64,000 bases of DNA, from positions 428,471 through 492,470 of the forward strand of contig NZ_LN901322.1 in the NCBI RefSeq assembly GCF_001465875.1, read 5' to 3'. The translations under genes were made by a program, and so were the position numbers. The stretch comes from Legionella saoudiensis. GTDB lineage: Bacteria; Pseudomonadota; Gammaproteobacteria; Legionellales; Legionellaceae. How positions within the stretch are numbered: the first letter of the stretch is position 1; every line of letters starts with the position of its first letter. The notes under the pieces were generated by a model. That model was not told the DNA's origin and did no database searches. It saw only the letters and a program-made list of their open reading frames with translations. Below, piece after piece: positions 27,972 through 36,311 of this stretch.

Positions 27972-29138
27972 TTATATAAATTCATTGGGAAAATATAATC
28001 GCTCATAAGCTTCTAATGTGTTCTCGATATGATGCTTTTGCACTAATTGATAACTTGCATCTCCCATAGCCTCTAGCTGTTCCGAGGGCAATTGCATTAT
28101 TTTTTTAATTTTTGCTGCTAAATCAAGGCTATCCTGCGGATTAAATAAATATCCATTTTTGTTATTATCAATAAGTAAAGGGAGAGCCATAGCCTCTGCT
28201 AAGAGGACAGGACACGCTGAGGCCATTGCCTCAAGTGTTGCAATAGATTGCAGTTCTACTGCTCCTGGCATACAAAATACAGTCGCGCGTTGATATGCCT
28301 CCCGCAGCTCATTTTCGCTAACTGAGCCTAAAAAATGGATCTGCTGTTGAATCCCCATGGCAACGGCTTTATCTGCAAGTTCTTTACGCATTAAACCATG
28401 GCCGACAATGTTTAAATGTACAATAAGTTCATTTTGCAGGTGTTTAAGGGCCTCAAGCAGGATAGGAATATTTTTATCCGGATCCAGCCTGCCAACAAAA
28501 AGAATGGTGGGCGTTGTTGATTTGATACGCGGTTCATTTGGGCGATAAAACTTACTCAGATCCACCCCATTTGAAATAGGAATTACCTCAGCAAGGCCTG
28601 CGCGTTCTTCCAATGGCTTAATGGCGAGGCTAGATGGGGTGGTGACTTTATCTGCTTTTTTAAATACTCTCCCAATATCACGCCAGGAAATTTGTGCAAT
28701 TTTATTATTTATCCATTGTGGAAACGGCAGATAAGGGGAAAGGCATTCAGGTACAAAATGATTTGTGGCGATAAGACGAATGGTTCGGGATACGGCTTCG
28801 TTTACGACCAGACGACCAATGAGATAATGACATTGCACGTGTACTACGTCAGGCTTAATCGTATCAAATAAATACCGTATTTCTTTTTTAATTTGCCAGG
28901 GTAAACAGAGTCTAAAGGTTTGATGATTAGAAACCGCATGGGAATGCAGACGGTGTTCAGTGAGGCCATCCACCGAGCTAGAATAACTAGGCCCTTTTAT
29001 TGGCGATGGCGCGATGACATGGATTTCATAGCCTTTATTCGCTAAGCCGTGAGCAAGACGAGCGCTAAAATGAGCAGAACCATTAATGTCTGGAGGATAG
29101 GTATCTGCTGCAATAATAATTTTTTTATTTTGGTCCAT
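27972..29138 (-). CDS. GT4-family glycosyltransferase
   Basis: A 388-residue GT-B enzyme. The N-terminal glycine loop reads AADTYPPDINGSAHFSARLA; the donor half has ILFVGRLDPDKNIPILLEAL and the nucleotide-sugar motif region GAVELQSIATLEAMASACPV (Glu-x7-Glu type). It resembles GDP-mannose-dependent mannosyltransferases that act on lipid acceptors, and it is paralogous to the enzyme at 32962-34140. The start at 29138 overlaps the last codons of the hydrolase gene, so both are co-transcribed; an upstream in-frame ATG lies inside that gene. GDP-mannose could come from the ManC-like enzyme nearby. Substrate is inferred. Confidence 0.9.
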   Translation of the reverse strand: MDQNKKIIIAADTYPPDINGSAHFSARLAHGLANKGYEIHVIAPSPIKGPSYSSSVDGLTEHRLHSHAVSNHQTFRLCLPWQIKKEIRYLFDTIKPDVVHVQCHYLIGRLVVNEAVSRTIRLIATNHFVPECLSPYLPFPQWINNKIAQISWRDIGRVFKKADKVTTPSSLAIKPLEERAGLAEVIPISNGVDLSKFYRPNEPRIKSTTPTILFVGRLDPDKNIPILLEALKHLQNELIVHLNIVGHGLMRKELADKAVAMGIQQQIHFLGSVSENELREAYQRATVFCMPGAVELQSIATLEAMASACPVLLAEAMALPLLIDNNKNGYLFNPQDSLDLAAKIKKIMQLPSEQLEAMGDASYQLVQKHHIENTLEAYERLYFPNEFI

Positions 29139-29139
29139 T

Positions 29140-30009
29140 TTAATCCATGTCGCGTAAAAATTTCTTGGTCGCATTAGCGACTTTATAAGGGGCTTCATAG
29201 TGTAAAAGATGCCCATACTTGGGAATTGCGAGTAAACGTGCGTTAATAAATAAACTTTGTAAGGTCTCTTGTTTGCTTATAGAGCAAACATTGTCTTTCT
29301 CCGCGACAATGAGCAGGGTAGGCTGATTAATTTTTTTAGCATACTGGGTAACTGATTCATTCTTTATTACATTAAAGATTTCTATAAGCGTTTTTTTTGA
29401 TTTTACTGGAGAAAAATAGGTTAAATGTTGATGATGAATCCATTGCTTTAATTTTTTATTACTGGTTCTGGTCATCAGTATACTCATAAATTGGGTGATT
29501 AAACGACTTTGCAATAAAGATAAATCAAATGGAGCCGGCAAATGGTTTGCGAGCCAATAATAGATTAAAACTATTTGTGAGCCAAAATCGCGTTGCTTAA
29601 GTAATGGTTCTGCCAAAGGATTCACTAAGATTATGTAGTCAACAGGAAGCCCTGCGGCTACTCCAGCACTGACGATGATAGTTCCAAAAGAATGTCCTAA
29701 AAGCGCGACTTTTCCTTGGCATTTTAAATTTAGAATAAACTCGTTTAGCCATTTATGATAAAAAAAAGTGTTATGTTCGATATTGATGAGGGGTTCAGAT
29801 AAACCAAAGCCCGGTAAATCTGGAACAACTATTCGATAATCACCCAGTCGTTTGGCTATGAGTTCCAATCCATGATGCTCTCCTCTGAAGCCATGGATCA
29901 AAATAATAGTAACTTTGGCGGTTGCTTTACCATATTCCCAATAGTGCGTTATGGAGTTAAAAATAGTAGTCGTATTTTGGCGCGCAATATTTGCTGGACC
30001 ATTGCCCAT
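29140..30009 (-). CDS. Alpha/beta hydrolase
   Basis: A 289-residue cytosolic alpha/beta hydrolase. The oxyanion region is ILIHGFRGEHHGLELIAKRL, the nucleophile elbow ALLGHSFGTIIVS (Ser), the acid Asp lies in LLIVAEKDNVCS and the catalytic His in PKYGHLLHYE. It is first in a two-gene unit with the glycosyltransferase and may act as an esterase or lipase on the same lipid or glycan product. Substrate unknown. The TolC-like gene is read divergently 78 bases away. Confidence 0.88.
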   Translation of the reverse strand: MGNGPANIARQNTTTIFNSITHYWEYGKATAKVTIILIHGFRGEHHGLELIAKRLGDYRIVVPDLPGFGLSEPLINIEHNTFFYHKWLNEFILNLKCQGKVALLGHSFGTIIVSAGVAAGLPVDYIILVNPLAEPLLKQRDFGSQIVLIYYWLANHLPAPFDLSLLQSRLITQFMSILMTRTSNKKLKQWIHHQHLTYFSPVKSKKTLIEIFNVIKNESVTQYAKKINQPTLLIVAEKDNVCSISKQETLQSLFINARLLAIPKYGHLLHYEAPYKVANATKKFLRDMD

Positions 30010-30086
30010 AGTAGTATCATTGAAAACGGTTTATTTAGTAATTATAGTAGGGTTAGGCTATTTTGCTGTTTATTGCAGGGAAACAT

Positions 30087-31442
30087 ATGGGTAAAAGGAT
30101 AGCGGTCTTGAGCTTGCTCTTTATTTTCTCAAAGAGTTGGGCTTTGGATTTGATGGGGGCATTTGAGAAAGCACTTGAAAATGATGAAATATACCAGCAA
30201 AAAATTATAGACACGCAAATGTCTGGAGATGATATAGCGATTAGTTTATCTAATTTGTTGCCTAATATTAATTTTATTAGTCAACCCTTGGTCAATAACC
30301 TCACATCAAGTGGCGCTATTGTTAGTGATAATTTACAACCCGCAAATAACGTCATTAGCGCTATAGATATCAGGTTATCTGCTACACAAACCATTTTTAA
30401 TTTAGCAAATTTTAAAAAATTGGCTGCCGCTAAATTAGATGCCAAAGTCGCTGCTGCATCTTTAAATGCTGAGTATCAAAATTTAATCGCCCGTGTGGTT
30501 AAAGCATATTTTAATGTGTTGTATTATGAAGATAGCCTGGCGTACTATCAGTCAAATAAGAAGTTTTTAAGCGTTCAGCTGGCACAGGTCAAAGAAAAAC
30601 ACCGTTTAGGTAAGGCCAGCAGTATGGATGCGGATCATGTGCAATCGGCCTTAAACGATGCAGAAATTGATTGCCAAGAGGCGCAAATAAAATTATTTAT
30701 TCATCGACAAAAGCTCGCAGAAATTATCGCAAATGATAATGAGAGATTGGCCCCTTTAAAAAATAAAATTGCATTAACATCACCCAAACCAGAAAATGTT
30801 AACAAATGGATTGAAGCCGCAAAACGGCAAAATTGGAATGCGGTGTCTAATCGTTTAAAAATACAATCGGCATTGGAAAAAATTAAAGAGCAATCCTCAC
30901 ACCGTTTACCCTCGATCAATGCGGAGGTTTTATATGAACCGCAAAAATTTCATATAAAAAATGGAAGCTTATTAATGGCTGCGGGGACTAGCGGACAAGT
31001 CAATGCCGCTGCTTTTCTTAACGTATCCGTGCCTATTTATAGTGGTGGATTAATTACGGCCTCTGTTAAAAAGTATCAGCGTCTTGGTCAACGGGCAAAG
31101 CTTGAATACTTGTATTTTATCAGAAAGTTAACTTATTCGGTGAAAAAAGATTATGCGATGCTAATGGCTGATCTAAACCGCATCAAAAAGAATAAAGAAA
31201 TTGTGCTTTTAGAAGAAAAGCAGTTAAAGGCTACCAAGGAAGAATATAAATTAGGAAGAACGGATGTGCTTTCCGTGCTCAATCAAAAAGAGAAGGTCAT
31301 GAAGGCGCGTATACGCCATAATAAAGATCAATATACTTACATCCAAAATTTAGTGGCTCTCAAACACGATGCGGGGACTTTATCTCCTGATGATTTGCGC
31401 ATCATCAATAAATGGTTAGTAACGATTCCTGCCACCACCTGA
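30087..31442 (+). CDS. TolC-family outer-membrane efflux protein
   Basis: A 451-residue protein with a signal peptide (MGKRIAVLSLLFIFSKSWA). Two repeats of the outer membrane efflux protein domain follow: the first starts DLMGAFEKALENDEIYQQ and contains ARVVKAYFNVLYYEDSLAYY; the second has TYSVKKDYAMLMADLNRIKK and EEYKLGRTDVLSVLNQKEKV. ATG at 30087, behind AGGGAAAC, is the best start. It would form the outer-membrane channel for the ABC pump at 24.9-27.9 kb, from which it is separated by a minus-strand pair. Confidence 0.92.
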   Translation: MGKRIAVLSLLFIFSKSWALDLMGAFEKALENDEIYQQKIIDTQMSGDDIAISLSNLLPNINFISQPLVNNLTSSGAIVSDNLQPANNVISAIDIRLSATQTIFNLANFKKLAAAKLDAKVAAASLNAEYQNLIARVVKAYFNVLYYEDSLAYYQSNKKFLSVQLAQVKEKHRLGKASSMDADHVQSALNDAEIDCQEAQIKLFIHRQKLAEIIANDNERLAPLKNKIALTSPKPENVNKWIEAAKRQNWNAVSNRLKIQSALEKIKEQSSHRLPSINAEVLYEPQKFHIKNGSLLMAAGTSGQVNAAAFLNVSVPIYSGGLITASVKKYQRLGQRAKLEYLYFIRKLTYSVKKDYAMLMADLNRIKKNKEIVLLEEKQLKATKEEYKLGRTDVLSVLNQKEKVMKARIRHNKDQYTYIQNLVALKHDAGTLSPDDLRIINKWLVTIPATT

Positions 31443-31516
31443 TAATGCAGCAATTTTTGCTTATATATCAATACGACCTATACTTAGTTATAAATGCGAG
31501 CGTTATCGGTTATTGA

Positions 31517-32944
31517 ATGAATTCTCTAAGCAAAATAGTACCTGTAATCTTGTCTGGTGGTGAAGGAACCAGATTATGGCCAGTTTCCCGACTACATCAC
31601 CCAAAGCCTTTTATAAAACTCCAGGATGGTTATACCATTTTACAAAAAAATTTTTTAAAAGCGCGAGATATTGGAGCGATACATGAGATTCTTACGGTAA
31701 CCAATCATGAGTTACTTTTTAAAACTTTAGATAATTATCAAGAACTTAATGATTCTGGCATTGAATTATCCTTTATTTTAGAACCGCATGCCTGCAATAC
31801 TTGCCCGGCAATTATTTCTGCTGCATTGTTTATCGCTCATAAGTACGATGAAAATACGCTAATGTTGGTATTGCCAGCCGATCATTTAGTGAAAGATCAA
31901 GAAGCCTTTAACCAGGCAGTAAAAAATGCTGCTGATTTAGCAGAGCAGGGTAGCCTAATTACTTTTGGCATAAAACCTTCGGAGCCTCATACTGGCTATG
32001 GTTACATTGAGGCGAAGGGATGTGAAGTGCTTCGATTTATAGAAAAACCTGCTTATGAAAAAGCAGTAGAATATTTAAATGCCGGTAATTTTGTTTGGAA
32101 CTCTGGCATGTTTTGTTTTAAAGCGGGCTCTTTACTGGATGAGGCACAAATACACTGTCCAGAGATATATGCCGCAATTAAAAACTGTTTCGAAGCTTCC
32201 CAGGTAATTTCTTCCCAGGATTATAATAAGCTTTCTTTGGATAAGGAAACATTTAAACAAATTGCCAATCAAAGTATTGACTATGCTATTTTAGAAAAGT
32301 CTGCAAATATGGCAGTTGTGGCCTGTGATATCGGTTGGAGCGATTTGGGTTCATGGGATTCAATTGCCAATTTAACCCTTGCCGATCAAGAGAATAATCA
32401 GATTGATGCCGAAGCGATATTAAAGAATGTTTCCAACTGCTATATTCGGGGCAATAATCGCCTGATTGCCGGCATAGGATTAAATAATTTAGTTATTATT
32501 GATACTTTGGATGCCCTGTTGATTTCCAATAGAGAGCAAGTCCAGGATATTAAGCTTCTTTATCAGCAATTAAAAAAAGACAACCATGAGGCTCATAAAA
32601 GCCATCGCACTGTTTACCGGCCATGGGGTTCTTACTCCATCCTTGATGAAGGCTCTGGTTTTAAAATTAAACATATTGAAGTAAATCCACAGGCATCGCT
32701 TAGCTTGCAGATGCATAATTATCGCAGTGAGCATTGGGTGGTGGTCAGCGGGAAAGCCAAAGCGTACCTTGATGAAAAAATAGTCTATCTCAATCCTAAT
32801 GAATCTATGTATGTTCCTATAGGTGCAAAACACCAACTGGAAAATCCTTTTGATGAGCGATTAATCTTAATTGAAGTGCAGTGTGGCGCTCATCTTGATG
32901 AAGACGACATTGTTCGTTTTAATGATATTTATGGGCGATGTTAA
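31517..32944 (+). CDS. manC: Bifunctional mannose-1-phosphate guanylyltransferase / mannose-6-phosphate isomerase
   Basis: A 475-residue enzyme of the ManC/AlgA/CpsB type; the symbol reflects family resemblance. The nucleotidyltransferase half starts with VILSGGEGTRLWPVSRLHHP and includes LVLPADHLV and FIEKPAYEKA. The C-terminal cupin half has RPWGSYSILDEGSGFKIKHI, SLSLQMHNYRSEHWVVV and MYVPIGAKHQLENP, with the metal-binding His and Gln/Glu pattern of type II phosphomannose isomerases. It makes GDP-mannose from mannose-6-phosphate via mannose-1-phosphate (with a mutase elsewhere). The adjacent glycosyltransferase gene follows after 17 bases, so the two are co-transcribed. Confidence 0.92.
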   Translation: MNSLSKIVPVILSGGEGTRLWPVSRLHHPKPFIKLQDGYTILQKNFLKARDIGAIHEILTVTNHELLFKTLDNYQELNDSGIELSFILEPHACNTCPAIISAALFIAHKYDENTLMLVLPADHLVKDQEAFNQAVKNAADLAEQGSLITFGIKPSEPHTGYGYIEAKGCEVLRFIEKPAYEKAVEYLNAGNFVWNSGMFCFKAGSLLDEAQIHCPEIYAAIKNCFEASQVISSQDYNKLSLDKETFKQIANQSIDYAILEKSANMAVVACDIGWSDLGSWDSIANLTLADQENNQIDAEAILKNVSNCYIRGNNRLIAGIGLNNLVIIDTLDALLISNREQVQDIKLLYQQLKKDNHEAHKSHRTVYRPWGSYSILDEGSGFKIKHIEVNPQASLSLQMHNYRSEHWVVVSGKAKAYLDEKIVYLNPNESMYVPIGAKHQLENPFDERLILIEVQCGAHLDEDDIVRFNDIYGRC

Positions 32945-32961
32945 CGCAACGAAGGAATGTT

Positions 32962-34140
32962 ATGTCTACCGGTAAAAAATTAACTATTGCCATTATTGCT
33001 GAAACCTATCCTCCAGAGATAAATGGGGCTGCGCGTTTTGGGCAACGATTAGCTGAGGGATTGAGCAAAAGAGGCCATAGGGTTTATGTGATTGCACCAT
33101 GTCCAAGCAGGGGAGAAAGCTATGTAACTCATAATAATGGGGTTACTGAATATCGTTTAAAATCCCATTCAATAATCACCCATACAACGATAAGACTTTG
33201 TTTTGTTTGGCAAATTAAGCAGTTAATGAAAGATTTTTTTACTGAAAAACGTCCGGATATTGTTCACATTCAATGCCACTTTTCCTTAGGCCGGCTCGCC
33301 GTAAAAATGGCACAGGAATATAATATACCTGTTGTGGCTACCTTCCATGTGATGCCTGATAATATAATCCCCTTTCTTCCATTACCAAAAGGGGTAATAA
33401 AAGCTCTTATTGATTATTTATGGCGTGATGCAGATCGGGTTTTAAGTAAGGTTAATGCAATCACCGCGCCCACCGAATTGGCTATTCAGAATATTAATAA
33501 ATATTTAAAACGCCAAGGAATAATTGCGGTTTCCAATGGAGTTGATCCGAATTTTTATGAATTGAAGGAAAGTGATTTTATTGATAAAAGTGCAAAGTTC
33601 ATCGTTCTTTTCGTCGGCCGGCTTTCTCATGAAAAAAATATAGATGTGCTCATTAAAGCCATTGCAAAAATCCCTGAATCTCTGAATGTTACATTGGAAA
33701 TAGTGGGTGAGGGGCAAATTCTGGAGAAACTTCGTCACTTAGTTAAGCAATTAAATAAGTCTCAGCAAATTAAATTTTTAGGGTACGTTGATGATGAAGC
33801 GTTGCGCCAGGCTTATATGCGGGCATCCATTTTTTGCATGCCAGGTATTGCCGAATTACAATCGCTTGCTACGTTGGAGGCCATGGCGGCTTCACTTCCT
33901 GTTATTGTGGCTAATGCATTAGCATTGCCTCATTTAGTAAAAGAAAATAAAAATGGCTATTTATTCAAGCCTGGCGACAGCGATGATTTGGCTAATAAAA
34001 TAATGCATATGGTTCAGTTGCCTCTAGAGGTAAGAGAACAAATGGGTAAGGAAAGCAGGAAACTAATTTCTGAACATCACTTGGATAAAACGCTATCCAT
34101 TTATGAAGCGATTTATGCTGAACAAATAAAAAATGCCTAA
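32962..34140 (+). CDS. GT4-family glycosyltransferase
   Basis: A 392-residue GT-B enzyme, paralogous to 27972-29138 over its full length: IIAETYPPEINGAARFGQRL, LFVGRLSHEKNIDVLIKAI, and GIAELQSLATLEAMAASLPV. GAAGGA precedes the ATG at 32962. An upstream start at 32938 overlaps the ManC-like gene and is less likely. As the neighbour of a GDP-mannose-making enzyme it is probably a mannosyltransferase. Together the two enzymes may build a short mannose chain on a lipid. Confidence 0.9.
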   Translation: MSTGKKLTIAIIAETYPPEINGAARFGQRLAEGLSKRGHRVYVIAPCPSRGESYVTHNNGVTEYRLKSHSIITHTTIRLCFVWQIKQLMKDFFTEKRPDIVHIQCHFSLGRLAVKMAQEYNIPVVATFHVMPDNIIPFLPLPKGVIKALIDYLWRDADRVLSKVNAITAPTELAIQNINKYLKRQGIIAVSNGVDPNFYELKESDFIDKSAKFIVLFVGRLSHEKNIDVLIKAIAKIPESLNVTLEIVGEGQILEKLRHLVKQLNKSQQIKFLGYVDDEALRQAYMRASIFCMPGIAELQSLATLEAMAASLPVIVANALALPHLVKENKNGYLFKPGDSDDLANKIMHMVQLPLEVREQMGKESRKLISEHHLDKTLSIYEAIYAEQIKNA

Positions 34141-34186
34141 TAAGTTAACTTAGGCTATATAACATCCGCCTCATATTAGTATTTGA

Positions 34187-35464
34187 TTAAGCAGAAACAA
34201 AAAAAGAATAAAACATGATTAATGTGGAGAGAGACATTAAAATTAAAGTAAACCAAGCAAACGCATTGGAAAGCCTTTTGTTTTTAAAATCGCCCATAAT
34301 TTTTTTATTATTAGTGATAAGAATAATCATGTAAATAAGAGGTAATGCTACAATGCAGTTAATTACCGCAGCTATAATTAAGCCCGTTATTAAATCGACA
34401 TGTAATACGTTGAGTATTAAGCCAATTAAAGACGATAAGGCAATAATTCCATAAAAACTTTTTGCTTGATGATATTTATAATAAAGCCCATTCTTGCATC
34501 TAAATAGCGTAGCAATCGCATAAGAAGAGGAGGCAGCTAAAACAGGCACACTGATTAATCCAAGCCCTATAATGCCTATAGAAAAAATAACTTTCGCTAT
34601 GTAGCCTGCATGAGAAAATCCATGAACTATAGGTTCTAGCGCCTTGGCGGCATCTGCAGCAGTATTAATGTTTTTAATCCCATGCATATGCAAGGTAATT
34701 CCAATAACAGCAATAATTGACCAAGTACATATTTGCGAAAATAACATTCCCAAAAAATTATCTTTTCGCAGTAAAGAAATTCTAACGACCGTTTCTCGTG
34801 TAATTTTACGTGAAGGTGTTCTATTTTTTTTATGATTCTCCTCGACCTCTTGTGACGCTTGCCAGAAAAACATATAAGGAGAAATGGACGTGCCAAATAA
34901 GGCGGTGAGGAGAAAAAAATATTCTTTGGTGAATGTAATGTTCGGTACGAAGGTGTTTTTCAACAATGTTAACCAAGGTGCACTCACAATAAAAAGAGAA
35001 ATTGGATAAACTAAAACAAATAAGCACAACCATTTTAAAATGCGAACGTACTTATCATAGGGAAAGTAAATAATAGAAATAAGGGTAATCAAGGTAAACG
35101 CTATTAATGCCAGATTTATATTGATAGGAAAAATAAGCGCTAAGGCAGCACTCATGGCCCCTAAGTCCGCTGCTAAGTTAATAGTGTTGGCTATAAATAG
35201 GCTCAACACCAAAGGAAATAATATTTTATTGCCGTAATATTTTTTAATAACTCCTGCTACACCTTTATTATTTACCGCACCAACCCGAGCACACATTTCT
35301 TGGATTGTTATCATTAAGGGCAGCATTAGCAAAACGGACCATAATTGTCCAAACCCAAATTTGGCACCTGATTGAGCACAGGTGGCAATTCCTGATGGGT
35401 CATTATCAGAAATTCCTGTAATTAATCCAGGTCCCAAATTACGAAATACTTTAGGAACTTTCAT
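34187..35464 (-). CDS. NRAMP-family divalent metal transporter
   Basis: A 425-residue inner-membrane protein of about 11 helices. The N-terminal motif GPGLITGISDNDPSGIATCA holds the metal-binding sequence, with DNDPSG in place of the DPGN of classical MntH, as in the Nramp-related branch. The helix-6 motif region LFGTSISPYMFFWQASQEVEE fits the family. It probably imports Mn, Fe or Mg by proton symport; the metal is not predictable. The CinA-like gene starts directly upstream and both are read together (3-base gap). Confidence 0.88.
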   Translation of the reverse strand: MKVPKVFRNLGPGLITGISDNDPSGIATCAQSGAKFGFGQLWSVLLMLPLMITIQEMCARVGAVNNKGVAGVIKKYYGNKILFPLVLSLFIANTINLAADLGAMSAALALIFPININLALIAFTLITLISIIYFPYDKYVRILKWLCLFVLVYPISLFIVSAPWLTLLKNTFVPNITFTKEYFFLLTALFGTSISPYMFFWQASQEVEENHKKNRTPSRKITRETVVRISLLRKDNFLGMLFSQICTWSIIAVIGITLHMHGIKNINTAADAAKALEPIVHGFSHAGYIAKVIFSIGIIGLGLISVPVLAASSSYAIATLFRCKNGLYYKYHQAKSFYGIIALSSLIGLILNVLHVDLITGLIIAAVINCIVALPLIYMIILITNNKKIMGDFKNKRLSNAFAWFTLILMSLSTLIMFYSFFVSA

Positions 35465-35467
35465 GCA

Positions 35468-35962
35468 TCATCCCTGTATCGAGTTAAAATAAAAAGGAAT
35501 TCGTTCTAAGGCATGCAGCGCAGCGAGCATTTGCTTGTGAGGCTTGGAGCCAGAAAAGATAGCGGTTTCGGAAAATAAAAAAGTTTGATTCTCTCTACTA
35601 AATAACCAGGAGAAGCAGACAGTACCTGGAGTTATTCCATCGATGGATTTCGAGCCTACTAGTCCTGTAGTCGCGATGATAACGTTTGAGTTGGATAATT
35701 TATAGGCTCCCTGGACCATTTCCCGGGCGACTTCTTCGCTGGTTAAATTAAACTGTTCTATAGTACTTTTTTTAACTCCCAGAACTTTTTCTTTAGCCAT
35801 TGCAGAATACACCACAAACCCTGTATCTAAAATTTCCCCGCTTTTAGGTACTTTACTCAAAAGATGAGCAATACAGCCTCCCGTACAAGACTCGGCGGTA
35901 CTTAATTTCAAATGGTTTTTTTTTAAAAAAGATACCAGTTCTTTTAATTCGTAAGTGCTCAT
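35468..35962 (-). CDS. CinA C-terminal domain amidohydrolase (PncC-like)
   Basis: A 164-residue protein covering the whole CinA/PncC domain: KLSTAESCTGGCIAHLL, VVYSAMAKEKVLGV, IIATTGLVGSKSIDG and GTVCFSWLF. The family cleaves nicotinamide mononucleotide to nicotinic acid mononucleotide and ammonia in pyridine nucleotide recycling. The classical TAESCTGG core is complete; downstream TGLVG replaces the more usual TGIAGP, a variant. It is the first gene of a pair with the metal transporter. Confidence 0.85.
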   Translation of the reverse strand: MSTYELKELVSFLKKNHLKLSTAESCTGGCIAHLLSKVPKSGEILDTGFVVYSAMAKEKVLGVKKSTIEQFNLTSEEVAREMVQGAYKLSNSNVIIATTGLVGSKSIDGITPGTVCFSWLFSRENQTFLFSETAIFSGSKPHKQMLAALHALERIPFYFNSIQG

Positions 35963-36181
35963 TCAGGTATTTGATTTATTTAATTATTATTAGCGTAGAC
36001 TGTTTTAAGAGCTAAAACAATTACATCATGCTAATTTGATGATGTATGCAAAAACCCCATAGAATAAAAAGCCTGTAGGGCACTGGGCTGTTGCAATCGC
36101 AAGCCAATATAAACCAAAAACATAGGGGTTAATAAGAATAAGTTTAAGGGAAATAGGAATGCATAAATTGGCTTAATTGGG

Positions 36182-36228
36182 GGCTTCGTTGCAAAAAAGA
36201 AAACAATTTCTGAATAGATCTCAGCCCA
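36182..36228. mobile_element. Remnant of an IS6 right end
   Basis: GGCTTCGTTGCAAAAAAGAA and then ACAATTTCTGAATAGATCTC match, after a short internal gap, the reverse complement of the right end of the intact IS6 copy at 12048-12877 (which has ATCTATTCAGAAATTG just inside its terminal repeat). The rest of the element is missing. Its inner edge, GGCTGAG, coincides with the break point in ku. Confidence 0.8.
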
Positions 36229-36263
36229 AAAGAAATGTCATCTTTCCAAATTGATTTCGCCAT
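36222..36263 (-). pseudogene. ku: Ku N-terminal remnant, truncated
   Basis: Behind GGAGG, an ATG at 36263 opens a frame MAKSIWKDDISFGL, which matches the conserved start of bacterial Ku (family pattern M-x-x-S-I-W-K-x-x-I-S-F-G-L). After 14 codons the sequence joins the IS6 remnant. Nothing like the rest of Ku (normally about 260-300 residues) follows. The gene lies 49 bases downstream of ligD on the same strand, as expected for a ligD-ku operon. Ku loads LigD onto broken DNA ends, so end joining should be lost unless another ku exists. Confidence 0.85.
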
Positions 36264-36311
36264 GATGCCTCCCTAAGTACGAAGAGTTACTCTCTTAATA
36301 ATAGATACCAC

